A stretch of 32,959 bases of DNA from Lachnospiraceae bacterium. GTDB taxonomy: Bacteria; Bacillota; Clostridia; Lachnospirales; Lachnospiraceae. Every line of letters begins with the position of its first letter. Positions within the stretch are counted from its first letter, which is position 1. A program made the position numbers and the translations under genes. Shown in pieces: positions 16,280 through 24,359 of the stretch. Below the pieces are notes generated by a model. That model had not been told where the DNA came from. It did not search any database and saw nothing but the letters and a program-made list of their open reading frames with translations. Location: positions 1-32,959 of the forward strand of contig JAQUUX010000036.1 of NCBI GenBank assembly GCA_028693705.1, in the 5' to 3' direction.

Positions 16280-16413
16280 GAAAGTCCCACTATAGTACTT
16301 ATCGAGGCACGCTTTCGCTACAGGAATTGCGTAGCATCACATAAGCGCGTAACTACATGCGCTAAGTGATGACGCATTCCAAGTACCTCTCAAAGTACTA
16401 TAGTGGGACTTTC
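16280..16413. repeat. long-hairpin element, copy B (also likely terminator)
   Basis: A 134-nt palindrome starting 19 bases after the surface-protein remnant. The outer 20-base arms, GAAAGTCCCACTATAGTACT and its complement, pair perfectly, and the inner stem is better paired than in copy A. A T-rich tail follows. It has the same orientation as copy A. Confidence 0.85.
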
Positions 16414-16514
16414 TTTCGTTTTGCACCAACCCAGTGCCCGATTTTCACTACCTTGTATATTATTCTAATTCTTCCGGGCGTGTCTACTATATGGGGTACG
16501 TTATATAGATTGAA

Positions 16515-16684
16515 TTTGGTATATTGCATTTCATAAATATCTATATACCAAAAAATCACGAAAATTTTGGTATTATATAAAACCAACTTCTCTATATACC
16601 AAAATAGTTGACATAATAGTTATAATGTCAGTGAATTATGGAAAGGTTTTGGTATATAGAGATTAACTTATATATATACCAAAA
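16515..16684. promoter_or_regulatory. array of six alternating TTTTGGTATATA half-sites (operator-like)
   Basis: Half-sites reading TTTGGTATA rightward start near 16515, 16565 and 16647. Their complements TATACCAAA follow near 16544, 16594 and 16675, giving three dyads. The first two dyads repeat with a period of 50 bases. Between dyads two and three are a TTGACA (16608-16613) and a second dyad GACATAAT/ATAATGTC (16611-16630). This looks like a multi-operator control region of a plasmid, phage or transposon-type repressor. Confidence 0.5.
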
Positions 16685-16780
16685 CATGGACATGACAAGT
16701 AAATAATTGTGACAGTCTGGCCTCGGCTACAGACCGAGCCAACTGTAGCATAAAGGAACTAAACATTGCCGTAAAACGAG

Positions 16781-16915
16781 GTTCAGCCGTGTATCGTATG
16801 CGAACAAGCACTGTAAACGCGTCTGTACTTAGTTCGCGTCTTGTGCGAACTTATGTACAGCTACGTGTTTACCGTAGTGAAAAAAGGCTTGTGAGCATAT
16901 GATACACGGCTGAAC
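16781..16915. repeat. long-hairpin element, copy C (reverse orientation)
   Basis: A 135-nt palindrome whose 21-base outer arms begin GTTCAGCCGTGTATC and pair apart from one G-T pair. Inner stems are CTGTAC/GTACAG and GTTCGC/GCGAAC. On its complement it carries CACTACGGTAAACACGTA, matching CGCTACGGTAAAAACGTA of copy D, so it belongs to the same family in opposite orientation. Confidence 0.75.
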
Positions 16916-16954
16916 CGTCCCTTTACATCAATCTTTATTCCTTTAAACTACAGT

Positions 16955-18175
16955 TTACACATTCGTATTAACCCCATTCACATTCAAATGCTCATCCTCA
17001 TCCATTGGAATAACCAGGCATTTCTGTCCATCGATGGTCTCCACCTTGATCTGGGTTTCTTTCTCCGGTTTTACTCTTAGAATAACATCATAGGTTTTTA
17101 CCGTTTCATTGGAAACAATTTCTTTTAATTCCTGTACCTGCTTTTGTAGTTCCTGCTCTTTTTTAGCCTGGATATTGGCAGCAACAGCTTTTTCATCTAC
17201 CAGAATCTTGGCTACAGGTGGACAGTCTCCAAACTCTTCGGTGAAGGATTTTTCGATTTCAGGAAGAACTGTTTCCGGTACACCGCTTTCCTGGAGGACT
17301 TCTTTAAAGGTATCCGTGGATAATGGAATATCAGGTGCGTCCAGTTCGGCGATATCTTCTTTTTCTTCTACCATGTTGCTGATACTTTCCTGAATATCTA
17401 GCAGAACATCATCAGGATCATCTACAACAGGAGCAAGTGCTCTTTTCACAAAAGCCTGGAAAACCTGTTTTTGTTCAGTGGCAGTACGTTTTGGTCCACA
17501 ACCCAGGGCATCAGCGATGAATTCAGGGTGGGAATCTTTAGCGTCTTTTACATAATATGTAATGGTATGAATATCAGCGCTTCGCTCAGAAAAAGAAGGG
17601 AAGAGGAAGCCACTGTCAGGTGCACCAACCACCCAGTCACGGATACGGGGACCGATGCGGTTTTCATCTTCGCGGTACCCAAGTCCCGGTTTGGTTAGAC
17701 AAACAGGACAAATAGCACAGAGCAGATACTCATAAACTTCCTCGGACTCATCTAATTTTAAATTATCTTCGGTTTTTGTGATTACATCATAAGCGTCATG
17801 GAATAGCAGGATCAGATAATTGCCTACGTAGCCGTAATTTTCTATGATCAAATCATAAAAACGATCCAGTAAATCATCATTTTTTAATTCACTTTGACGA
17901 AGTGCCATGAAAAAATGCTGTTTGCCACCCGGAAGTTCTTCCTCCTCTGGAAAATCCAGTTCCAAAAGATTGTTGCCAACAGTTCCTGAAAGTGCTTTTT
18001 TTGCAATTTCCAGATATTTGAAAAATTCTTCATCATCCAGATTTAAGAAAGTTTCATTGATTTTAACAACCTTATTTTTATTACAATCAACGTAACAGCC
18101 GGTCATTTTTGTAAAAGTGCATTCTTCTTTTTTAAAACGTCTTTTTAATTCTAATATGTCTTTTTTTGTTACCAT
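16955..18175 (-). CDS. DUF4317 family protein
   Basis: A 406-residue soluble protein of the DUF4317 family, found in Firmicutes and without an assigned function. It begins MVTKKDILELKRRFKKEECTF, followed by a conserved segment ending in CYVD. Other features are an AICPVCLTKPGLGY stretch with a CxxC pair in the middle, a 'VVGAPDSGFLFPSFSERSAD' segment, and a Gln/Glu-rich coiled-coil near residues 315-355. A frame extension reaches 18211, but ATG 18175 is preferred because AGGAAGTG stands seven bases before it. The extra codons would also overlap a strong palindrome. It is monocistronic and reads towards hairpin C. Confidence 0.8.
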   Translation of the reverse strand: MVTKKDILELKRRFKKEECTFTKMTGCYVDCNKNKVVKINETFLNLDDEEFFKYLEIAKKALSGTVGNNLLELDFPEEEELPGGKQHFFMALRQSELKNDDLLDRFYDLIIENYGYVGNYLILLFHDAYDVITKTEDNLKLDESEEVYEYLLCAICPVCLTKPGLGYREDENRIGPRIRDWVVGAPDSGFLFPSFSERSADIHTITYYVKDAKDSHPEFIADALGCGPKRTATEQKQVFQAFVKRALAPVVDDPDDVLLDIQESISNMVEEKEDIAELDAPDIPLSTDTFKEVLQESGVPETVLPEIEKSFTEEFGDCPPVAKILVDEKAVAANIQAKKEQELQKQVQELKEIVSNETVKTYDVILRVKPEKETQIKVETIDGQKCLVIPMDEDEHLNVNGVNTNV

Positions 18176-18198
18176 GTGTTCACTTCCTGTTTCTATAT

Positions 18199-18231
18199 TA
18201 TGATATTTCATTTCGTATCTGAAATATCATA
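18199..18231. promoter_or_regulatory. 12-bp-arm palindrome upstream of DUF4317
   Basis: TATGATATTTCA (18199-18210) and TGAAATATCATA (18220-18231) are perfect complements across nine bases. The dyad lies 24 bases upstream of the DUF4317 start and includes a possible -10 (TATGAT on the minus strand). It may be an operator or a stem in the leader RNA. Confidence 0.4.
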
Positions 18232-18335
18232 CCACATAAATTTTAGAAGCGGTTTAGTAATTTTTCATAAAAAGCAGCATTAAATTTTTATCATTCCAAC
18301 ATGGAAAACTTCTTTTAAATAGAAGTTGAATATGT

Positions 18336-18372
18336 TATGATAGACACATGGAGATTGTTAATGAAATAACAA
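18336..18372 (+). promoter_or_regulatory. promoter and Rex-like operator of the alcohol dehydrogenase gene
   Basis: A TATGAT -10 at 18336-18341 is followed by TTGTTAATGAAATAACAA at 18355-18372. This matches the Rex consensus TTGTTAA-N4-TTAACAA with one deviation, and flanking bases extend the dyad to nine-base arms. Rex represses fermentation genes when NADH is low, so induction of this dehydrogenase under reducing conditions is expected. No rex gene is in the window. Confidence 0.6.
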
Positions 18373-18457
18373 TCTAACAAAAACCAGATCCTGGCGAGTA
18401 TCAGAAGGATCATAACAGGAAATAAAAATTATTTACATAATAAGGAGGATTTAACCA

Positions 18458-19675
18458 ATGGCAAGATTTACATTACCACGTGATTTGTATCATGGAAAAG
18501 GTGCTTTAGAGGCACTGAAGACATTCCAGGGAAAGAAAGCTATGATCTGTGTGGGTGGCGGTTCCATGAAACGCTTCGGATTCTTGGACAGAGCCGTAGA
18601 GTACCTGAAAGAAGCAGGTATGGAAGTGGAATTATTTGAAGGTATTGAGCCGGATCCATCAGTTGAAACCGTTATGAAGGGCGCTGAAGCAATGTCCAAA
18701 TTCCAGCCTGACTGGATTGTTGCAATGGGCGGTGGTTCTCCAATTGATGCTGCAAAAGCTATGTGGATTAAATATGAATATCCGGATACTACTTTTGAAG
18801 ATATGTGTAAAGTATTCGGTCTTCCACGTTTACGTCAGAAAGCTCATTTTTGTGCAATTTCTTCTACATCAGGAACAGCAACAGAAGTAACTGCTTTCTC
18901 TATTATTACAGATTACGAAAAAGGTATTAAATACCCAATCGCTGATTTTGAAATTACACCTGATGTTGCTATCGTTGATCCTGATCTGGCAGAGACCATG
19001 CCACAGAAGCTGGTAGCACATACCGGTATGGATGCTATGACACATGCTATTGAAGCATATGTTTCTACAGCAAATTGTGATTTCACAGATCCGCTTGCTT
19101 TACATGCAATCAAGATGATCCAGAAGGATCTGATCGATTCTTACAATGGAGATATGGCTAAGAGAGATTCTATGCATAATGCACAGTGTCTGGCTGGTAT
19201 GGCATTCTCCAATGCATTACTGGGTATTGTTCATTCTATGGCACATAAGACAGGTGCTGCATTTGCAGATCACGGTGCTCATATTATCCACGGCGCAGCA
19301 AATGCAATGTATCTTCCAAAGGTAATTGCTTTTAATGCAAAGGATGAAACCGCAAAGAAACGTTACGGCGATATTGCCGATTTCATGGGTCTTGGCGGAA
19401 ACAGTCTGGATGAGAAGGTTAGACTGCTGATCGACTACTTACGCGGAATGAATGATGCATTGAAGATTCCTCACTGCATCAAGAACTATGGTACAGACAG
19501 CTACCCAACAGAAAATGGTTTTGTTCCGGAAGAAGTATTCTTAGAGAGATTACCTGAAATTGCAAAGAATGCAATTCTGGATGCATGTACAGGATCTAAC
19601 CCACGTCAGCCTTCCCAGAAGGAAATGGAAGATCTGTTGAAATGCTGTTACTATGATACAGAAGTAGAATTCTAG
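18458..19675 (+). CDS. iron-containing alcohol dehydrogenase (AdhE-like ADH domain, stand-alone)
   Basis: A 405-residue NAD(P)H-dependent dehydrogenase of the group III (iron) family, probably reducing acetaldehyde or butyraldehyde to the alcohol to regenerate NAD+. The nucleotide-binding segment AMGGGSPIDAAKAMW and the metal-binding histidines in MDAMTHAIEAY, GIVHSMAHKTGAAF and HIIHGAANAM are visible. These segments resemble the C-terminal half of bifunctional AdhE more than the FucO branch. The start has AAGGAGGA nine bases upstream. The gene is alone behind a Rex-like operator and is closed by a clear terminator, which fits redox-controlled fermentation. Confidence 0.9.
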   Translation: MARFTLPRDLYHGKGALEALKTFQGKKAMICVGGGSMKRFGFLDRAVEYLKEAGMEVELFEGIEPDPSVETVMKGAEAMSKFQPDWIVAMGGGSPIDAAKAMWIKYEYPDTTFEDMCKVFGLPRLRQKAHFCAISSTSGTATEVTAFSIITDYEKGIKYPIADFEITPDVAIVDPDLAETMPQKLVAHTGMDAMTHAIEAYVSTANCDFTDPLALHAIKMIQKDLIDSYNGDMAKRDSMHNAQCLAGMAFSNALLGIVHSMAHKTGAAFADHGAHIIHGAANAMYLPKVIAFNAKDETAKKRYGDIADFMGLGGNSLDEKVRLLIDYLRGMNDALKIPHCIKNYGTDSYPTENGFVPEEVFLERLPEIAKNAILDACTGSNPRQPSQKEMEDLLKCCYYDTEVEF

Positions 19676-19722
19676 GTCGTAGAACAACATAGTATTTTCA
19701 AAATGTATTGAAAAATAGTGAA

Positions 19723-19759
19723 GAGTGCGGATGCCGTGAAAGGATTCGCACTCTTTTTT
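19723..19759 (+). terminator. intrinsic terminator after the alcohol dehydrogenase
   Basis: GAGTGCGGA (19723-19731) pairs with TTCGCACTC (19745-19753), with one G-T pair, and a run of six T follows. Confidence 0.85.
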
Positions 19760-19881
19760 GACAAACAAATATATGAGAAAGAAAAAATAGAATCTAAACG
19801 GAAAGATACTGGTAAATCCATATAAATATAGTATAATTTTACTATACAACAGAGAAAACTCCGAATAGATGAAATAAGTGA

Positions 19882-21108
19882 ATGAGATGGATTATTCATT
19901 ATAATATATGTGCAATTGTGATTATTGTGTTAGTGCTGGTTCTTTTTCTGGTACGGAAAAACTATAAATCAAAAGCGAACAGGGTATATCTTTATCTCCT
20001 GCTGACTACACTTGCGGCAGCGATCCTGGATTTGATAACCTGTTTTACTATTTCATGGCCGGATCTGGTGTCGGTGCCTGTGAATATTGGCATTAATATT
20101 GTGTATTTGCTGGTTATGAATTCCGTATGTTTTTTGTATTTTTTGTACGCTACCTGTATTACCAGACAGGTTGGTGTTTTTCCTAAAAAACTGAAGTTTT
20201 TTATCTTGGCTCTATATGCCATAGATATGCTTTTGATTGCAACTACGGGAATCACAGGCTGGGTTTTTTATTTTGATGATAAGAAACAGTATTGTAATGG
20301 ACCAATGAAGTCCGGTATTTATGTAATCGCACTTATTATGCTGATTTGCGGTCTGGTGGAAAGTATTAAGCGTCGGGCGGTTTTAAGTTTTGTACAAAAA
20401 ATGGCGGTATATTTTTTTACCATATCCAATATTGCGGGGGTAATCTTACAACTTGTATATCCACCGCTGCTGATCACGGATTTTACAGTTTCACTGGCAA
20501 TGTTCTTGATTTACACAACGTTACAGAATTTGGAGAATTACCGGGATCCGTTGACAGGGATGTGGAATCGTGGTGCTTTTCTGGAAACCATGACTCAGTT
20601 TGCAAATGCCGGCAGACAATTCGATTTGATGGTTATCAAAATAGAAGATTTTTCTCATGTGAATGAGCTGCTCGGTGTTAACTCAGCTAATAAGATATTG
20701 TTGCAGATATCTGAACAGATGCGCAAACAGGTCCCGGACAGCAGTCTTTTTAGAATCAGTGGAACCAAATTTGCAGTTTTGTTCTTAAAAGATGATATTG
20801 CAAAAACAAAGAGATATCTTGAACTGGCAGAAGAGGACATGAAGAAACACTTGGAAAAACCGTTTGTAATTGGAGATATGAAATTGAAGTTACATCCCAT
20901 CTGCTGTCTGGTAAGTTGTCCGGAACATGGAAAAACGGTTGCTGAACTGGAAAAAGTCCTGGATTTTTGTTTGCTGAAAGAAAAGAACCGGGAAAGTCTG
21001 TCAATCGTCCGTGCAGATGAAGAGGCATTACAGCAGGTTAGGAGAAAAGATGAAATTGAGAATATCTTATCCGATGCCCTCGGTAAATGTAATTTTGAAG
21101 TGTATTAA
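19882..21108 (+). CDS. membrane 7TM sensor with degenerate GGDEF domain (N-terminal part of a broken GGDEF-EAL gene)
   Basis: The first 210 residues hold about seven hydrophobic helices, a likely membrane sensor. They are followed by YRDPLTGMWNRGAFLE and a GGDEF domain to about residue 375. The signature GGDEF is replaced by SGTKF (residues 293-297), so cyclic di-GMP synthesis is unlikely; such domains often bind GTP and control a linked EAL domain. The frame stops at TAA 21106-21108 inside the conserved phrase FEVY-Y-QPI that opens EAL domains, where a Tyr codon is expected at position 409. The downstream frame continues perfectly. The truncated protein would keep sensor and GGDEF only. Confidence 0.8.
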   Translation: MRWIIHYNICAIVIIVLVLVLFLVRKNYKSKANRVYLYLLLTTLAAAILDLITCFTISWPDLVSVPVNIGINIVYLLVMNSVCFLYFLYATCITRQVGVFPKKLKFFILALYAIDMLLIATTGITGWVFYFDDKKQYCNGPMKSGIYVIALIMLICGLVESIKRRAVLSFVQKMAVYFFTISNIAGVILQLVYPPLLITDFTVSLAMFLIYTTLQNLENYRDPLTGMWNRGAFLETMTQFANAGRQFDLMVIKIEDFSHVNELLGVNSANKILLQISEQMRKQVPDSSLFRISGTKFAVLFLKDDIAKTKRYLELAEEDMKKHLEKPFVIGDMKLKLHPICCLVSCPEHGKTVAELEKVLDFCLLKEKNRESLSIVRADEEALQQVRRKDEIENILSDALGKCNFEVY

Positions 21109-21816
21109 CAGCCAATACGACATGATAAAACAGGGGCATATCACGCGGTAGAGGCGCTTCTCAGACTACATGATGATAAATACGGTTTTATCGGTCCGGA
21201 TGAATTTATTCCATTGGCAGAGCAAAATGGAATGATTATTGCTATTGGAGAATTTGTTTTTGAAGAAGTCTGTCGAATGATTTCTGCCAGAAAAATAGGT
21301 CAGTTTGGCATAGAACGTATGGAAATAAACCTCTCTCCGGCACAATGTGTGCAGAAGGATCTAAGAGAGGTCTTTAAAAGCATTATGGATAAATATCAGA
21401 TTCCGTATGATATGATTAACCTGGAGATCACAGAGACTGCGGCTGTTCATTCTACAGAGTATTTACAACAGGATATGCTGGCTATGAATAAGGATGGAAT
21501 CCATTTTTCACTGGATGATTATGGCCGTGGACTGTCAAATGTGAATTATCTGGTGACTTTTCCTTTTTCGATTGTTAAACTGGATAAGGAACTGGTGTGG
21601 GCAGCAGAGAAGCAGGAAAACGCCAGGGTTGCTCTGCGCCATATTGTGAAAATGATGAAAGAATTACAGTTGGAGATTGTGGCTGAGGGTGTGGAGACCG
21701 AAGCGCAGGTTGATATGCTGCGGGAAATGGATTGTGACTATATGCAAGGGTATTTGTATGCAAAACCAATGCCGGAGGATGATTTTTTGTCTTTTATACA
21801 GGCACATCAGAAATAG
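21109..21816 (+). pseudogene. EAL (c-di-GMP phosphodiesterase) half cut off by an in-frame stop
   Basis: This continues the preceding frame after the TAA and encodes an EAL domain with all usual catalytic pieces: EALLRL (Glu424 of the full frame), INLSP, LEITET, SLDDYGRG, VKLDKE, EGVET and MQGYLYAKP. The only start-like codon is TTG 21214 without a ribosome site, and it lies beyond the EAL motif, so no complete domain could be made independently. Unless the stop is read through or is a sequencing error, phosphodiesterase activity is lost. The intact residues argue that the mutation is very recent. Confidence 0.75.
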
Positions 21817-21831
21817 AAAGGAAAACAGAAA

Positions 21832-22548
21832 ATGAAAATAACATATATCGAACACAGTGGTTTTCTTGTAGAACTGGAAAACACGTATCTGCTGTTTGAC
21901 TATTATAAGGGAAAAATACCCGCGTTGGTTCCGGAAAAGAAGCTGTTTATTTTTGCCAGTCATAAGCATCCGGATCATTACAATTTTGAAATCTGGAAAT
22001 GGAAAGATGATGAACCTAAGCCATTATATGTATTATCCAAGGATTGTAAGCCATCTGCCAAGCGAAAAGAGGCATTAGGGATTACAGATCTGGAGACTGA
22101 CAGGGTATGTTATGTGGCACCAAATCAGAATTATGATTTTCCGGGGATTAAAATACAGACGCTTCGCTCTACGGACGAAGGAGTTGCATTTGCAGTAGCT
22201 TGTGAAGGTAAAGATATTTACCATGCCGGAGACTTGAATTTGTGGGTTTGGCGGGAAGAAAGCAAGACATACAATGAGGAGATGGAGAAGAATTTCTGGA
22301 AGGAAATGAATCAGCTATCAGGCAGGCATTTTGATCTCGCATTTGTGCCATTGGATCCAAGACAGGAAGAGGATGCTTTCGGCGGTATGGATGCTTTTTG
22401 CCAGACGGCGCAGGCTGACCATATTTTTCCAATGCATTTCTGGGGACAGCCAGAGATTATTACAAGGTATAAAGAAAATAGAAAAGAGAATGATCAGATT
22501 AAAAAAATAGTAACGCTAAAAGCAGAAGGAGAACACCATGAATTTTAA
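21832..22548 (+). CDS. metallo-beta-lactamase-fold hydrolase
   Basis: A 238-residue MBL-fold protein of the UlaG/YtkL-like branch, probably a metal-dependent hydrolase of unknown substrate. The metal motif HxHxDH is read in SHKHPDHYN (His44, His46, Asp48, His49), with later ligands in YHAGDLNLW and PMHFWG. The start follows AAAGGA and lies 15 bases after the EAL stop, so it may be cotranscribed with the sensor gene. Its end overlaps the next gene by 11 bases. Confidence 0.8.
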   Translation: MKITYIEHSGFLVELENTYLLFDYYKGKIPALVPEKKLFIFASHKHPDHYNFEIWKWKDDEPKPLYVLSKDCKPSAKRKEALGITDLETDRVCYVAPNQNYDFPGIKIQTLRSTDEGVAFAVACEGKDIYHAGDLNLWVWREESKTYNEEMEKNFWKEMNQLSGRHFDLAFVPLDPRQEEDAFGGMDAFCQTAQADHIFPMHFWGQPEIITRYKENRKENDQIKKIVTLKAEGEHHEF

Positions 22549-22906
22549 AATGATTCACGAAAATTATAACGTATACGATTTGGAAAAGGCTATGAACTTT
22601 TATAAAGAAGCAGTTGGTCTTACCGAGAAAAGAAGGAAAACTGCAGAAGACGGTTCTTTTATCATTGTTTATCTGGGAAACGATACCTCTGATTTTGAAT
22701 TGGAGCTTACCTGGATGCGTGATATGGATCGCCCTTATAATCTGGGGGACTGTGAATTCCATCTGGCTTTTGAAGTAGAAGATTACGAGGCAGCTCATAT
22801 AAAACATGAGGAAATGGGATGTATCTGTTTTGAAAATAAAGCGATGGGAATCTATTTTATTTCAGATCCTGACGGGTATTGGCTGGAAATATTACCGGTA
22901 CGGTAG
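22538..22906 (+). CDS. glyoxalase I-like VOC superfamily protein
   Basis: A 122-residue protein with one pair of beta-alpha-beta-beta-beta modules, resembling lactoylglutathione lyase (GloA), which isomerises the methylglyoxal-thiol adduct. Candidate metal ligands are His7 (MIHENYNV), Glu in FELELTW, His in CEFHLAFEV and Glu in YWLEILPVR, the GloA pattern. Lachnospiraceae usually lack glutathione, so another thiol or another substrate is likely. It overlaps the MBL gene, and a hydroxyacyl-thioester-type hydrolase beside a glyoxalase suggests a two-step aldehyde detoxification pair (inference). Confidence 0.8.
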   Translation: MNFKMIHENYNVYDLEKAMNFYKEAVGLTEKRRKTAEDGSFIIVYLGNDTSDFELELTWMRDMDRPYNLGDCEFHLAFEVEDYEAAHIKHEEMGCICFENKAMGIYFISDPDGYWLEILPVR

Positions 22907-22957
22907 GCCGTGCTGAGAAAAGGTAACCAAAAGGCTTATATTTTATAGAACTTTTTC

Positions 22958-22986
22958 TTGCAAAATAAAATTATCTTTACTATAAT
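22958..22986 (+). promoter_or_regulatory. sigma-A promoter upstream of the LuxR-type gene
   Basis: TTGCAA (22958-22963) and TATAAT (22981-22986) are 17 bases apart. The predicted transcript begins near 22993, directly before a strong terminator hairpin. Confidence 0.6.
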
Positions 22987-23000
22987 AGAACAAAACCGAC

Positions 23001-23034
23001 GAGGGTGTGCCATTTGGCATACCCTCTTTTTTTT
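23001..23034 (+). terminator. intrinsic terminator between the VOC gene and the LuxR-type gene
   Basis: GAGGGTGTGCC (23001-23011) pairs with GGCATACCCTC (23016-23026) and eight T follow. It ends the MBL-VOC transcript and also lies in the first tens of bases of the downstream transcript. Confidence 0.85.
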
Positions 23035-23071
23035 ACTTTTTTTGTACTGAGGAGACAGATGGAGGTAGGAT

Positions 23072-23821
23072 ATGAAAACACTGGAAACCAATGACTGGAT
23101 GATATTGAATAGTATTATATATAAAATATATACTACGGAGAATGTGACAGAAATGCGTTCCCAGCTTTTGGAGCAGCTGAAAATGGTTCTGGACTTTGAC
23201 AGTGCGGATTTCTTTCTGGCAGATGATGAAACGGGAGCAGATCTGGTGGAGCAGGTGACCTATAACTGTGATGAAGATGGATCTTCTTCCTATAATGAAT
23301 TGGACTATAGCAGAGGTATTATGTATAGCGGAAAAAGTATGGTATATCGGGAAACGGATATTATCACTGATGAGAAAAGAGTAGAAACGGAATATTACAA
23401 AAAAGTATATAAACCTAACAATTGGCATTATTCTCTGCAGATGATCCTGGGCAGAAATAAAAAGTTCCTGGGCGTTGTGACTTTGTACAGAACAATTGGT
23501 AAGGATAATTTCAGATATGATGATGTGTTTGTGCTGGACATGCTAAAGGATCATCTGGCGTACAGGCTGTACACAGAACGAAGCGAACGTAGTGCAAATC
23601 GGGATAAAATATCAGTTACAGAAGCAACTGACAGATATGACCTGACGAAAAGAGAACATACAATTTTACAGCTGTTAATGGATGGTCATGACAATCAGGA
23701 AATATGTGACGAACTGAGCATCAGCATCAATACCATAAAAAAACACATTTTGAATATTTACCGAAAAATCGGTGTGAAGAATCGTGTTCAGCTGTTTAAG
23801 ATGATCAAGGAAAAAGAATAA
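23072..23821 (+). CDS. LuxR-type transcriptional regulator with GAF-like sensor region
   Basis: A 249-residue regulator. Residues 1-170 look like a GAF/PAS-like sensory region (FDSADFFLADDETGADL, LGVVTLYR). Residues about 185-245 form a LuxR-type helix-turn-helix (LTKREHTILQLLMDGHDNQE, ISINTIKKHILNIYRKIGV). A GGAGG ribosome site precedes ATG 23072. No phosphorylation site or kinase partner is present, so the signal is probably a small ligand or redox cue. The terminator inside its leader suggests low basal expression. Confidence 0.85.
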   Translation: MKTLETNDWMILNSIIYKIYTTENVTEMRSQLLEQLKMVLDFDSADFFLADDETGADLVEQVTYNCDEDGSSSYNELDYSRGIMYSGKSMVYRETDIITDEKRVETEYYKKVYKPNNWHYSLQMILGRNKKFLGVVTLYRTIGKDNFRYDDVFVLDMLKDHLAYRLYTERSERSANRDKISVTEATDRYDLTKREHTILQLLMDGHDNQEICDELSISINTIKKHILNIYRKIGVKNRVQLFKMIKEKE

Positions 23822-23898
23822 GGAAAACTCTGTAATTTGACAGCAGGACCGTAAGTTGCTATGATAAATCCGTATCGACTACGATTGGTGGGATTGGA

Positions 23899-24306
23899 TT
23901 GAAAAATATCATAGCATGTGATGATGAGAAAAGAGACTTGTCATTACTGGACAGAGAGGTTCATAAAGTGTTGCCGGATTGCAGTATGCAGACATTTTTG
24001 TCAGCTTCTGATGCGGTAACTTATGCGTTAGATTGCAGAAAGAGGAAGATCGATATAGATCTTGCTTTTATTAATGTATCGATTTCCGGTGTTCGTGGCG
24101 TAGAACTGGCAGAATCATTACGTGGTGTGTTCCCTGAAATAGCTATTGTATACACGGTGGAAAATCCGGATTTTACCCAGAGACAAAATTGGGATGTGAC
24201 ATTATGCAAACCAATTTCCGTGCTGGAATTAGGAAATGTTTTGGATAAGGTAATAGGAGTTTCAGGTAAAGGATCTCGTATGATTGTTCCAAATACGGTA
24301 CGATAG
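23899..24306 (+). CDS. pseudo-receiver (response-regulator-like) protein without output domain
   Basis: A 135-residue stand-alone receiver fold, starting at TTG 23899 with a weak ribosome site. The acidic pocket CDDE is present near residue 8 and the conserved Lys is present in LCKPIS. The phosphoacceptor Asp of the usual FLD position is Asn in LAFINVSISG, so it should not be phosphorylated by the normal route. No DNA-binding domain follows. It may act as a phosphorylation-independent partner, or it may be a decayed LytTR-type regulator. It lies 77 bases after the LuxR-type gene and ends before a strong terminator. Confidence 0.65.
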   Translation: MKNIIACDDEKRDLSLLDREVHKVLPDCSMQTFLSASDAVTYALDCRKRKIDIDLAFINVSISGVRGVELAESLRGVFPEIAIVYTVENPDFTQRQNWDVTLCKPISVLELGNVLDKVIGVSGKGSRMIVPNTVR

Positions 24307-24327
24307 TATAATAAGAAAAATAGTGAT

Positions 24328-24359
24328 ACAGATTATTCGACAGGATAATCTGTTTTTTT
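24328..24359 (+). terminator. intrinsic terminator after the pseudo-receiver gene
   Basis: ACAGATTAT (24328-24336) and ATAATCTGT (24345-24353) are perfect complements and are followed by a T run. Confidence 0.85.

Larger units (their letters stand above)
16262..16954. other. 693-base non-coding region with hairpins and operator-like array
   Basis: No convincing gene is present. In order it holds hairpin copy B (16280-16413), an array of TTTTGGTATA-type half-sites (16515-16684), a GCTACAG/CTGTAGC inverted repeat near 16725-16749 and a third long hairpin C (16781-16915). The repressor-like operators imply a regulated transcript, but nothing coding follows on either strand before the end of the DUF4317 gene. 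Confidence 0.7.

Noticed and set aside
16398-16586. 62-residue minus-strand ORF
   Set aside because: It spans the tail of hairpin B and operator half-sites, lacks a ribosome site and has no recognisable domain.
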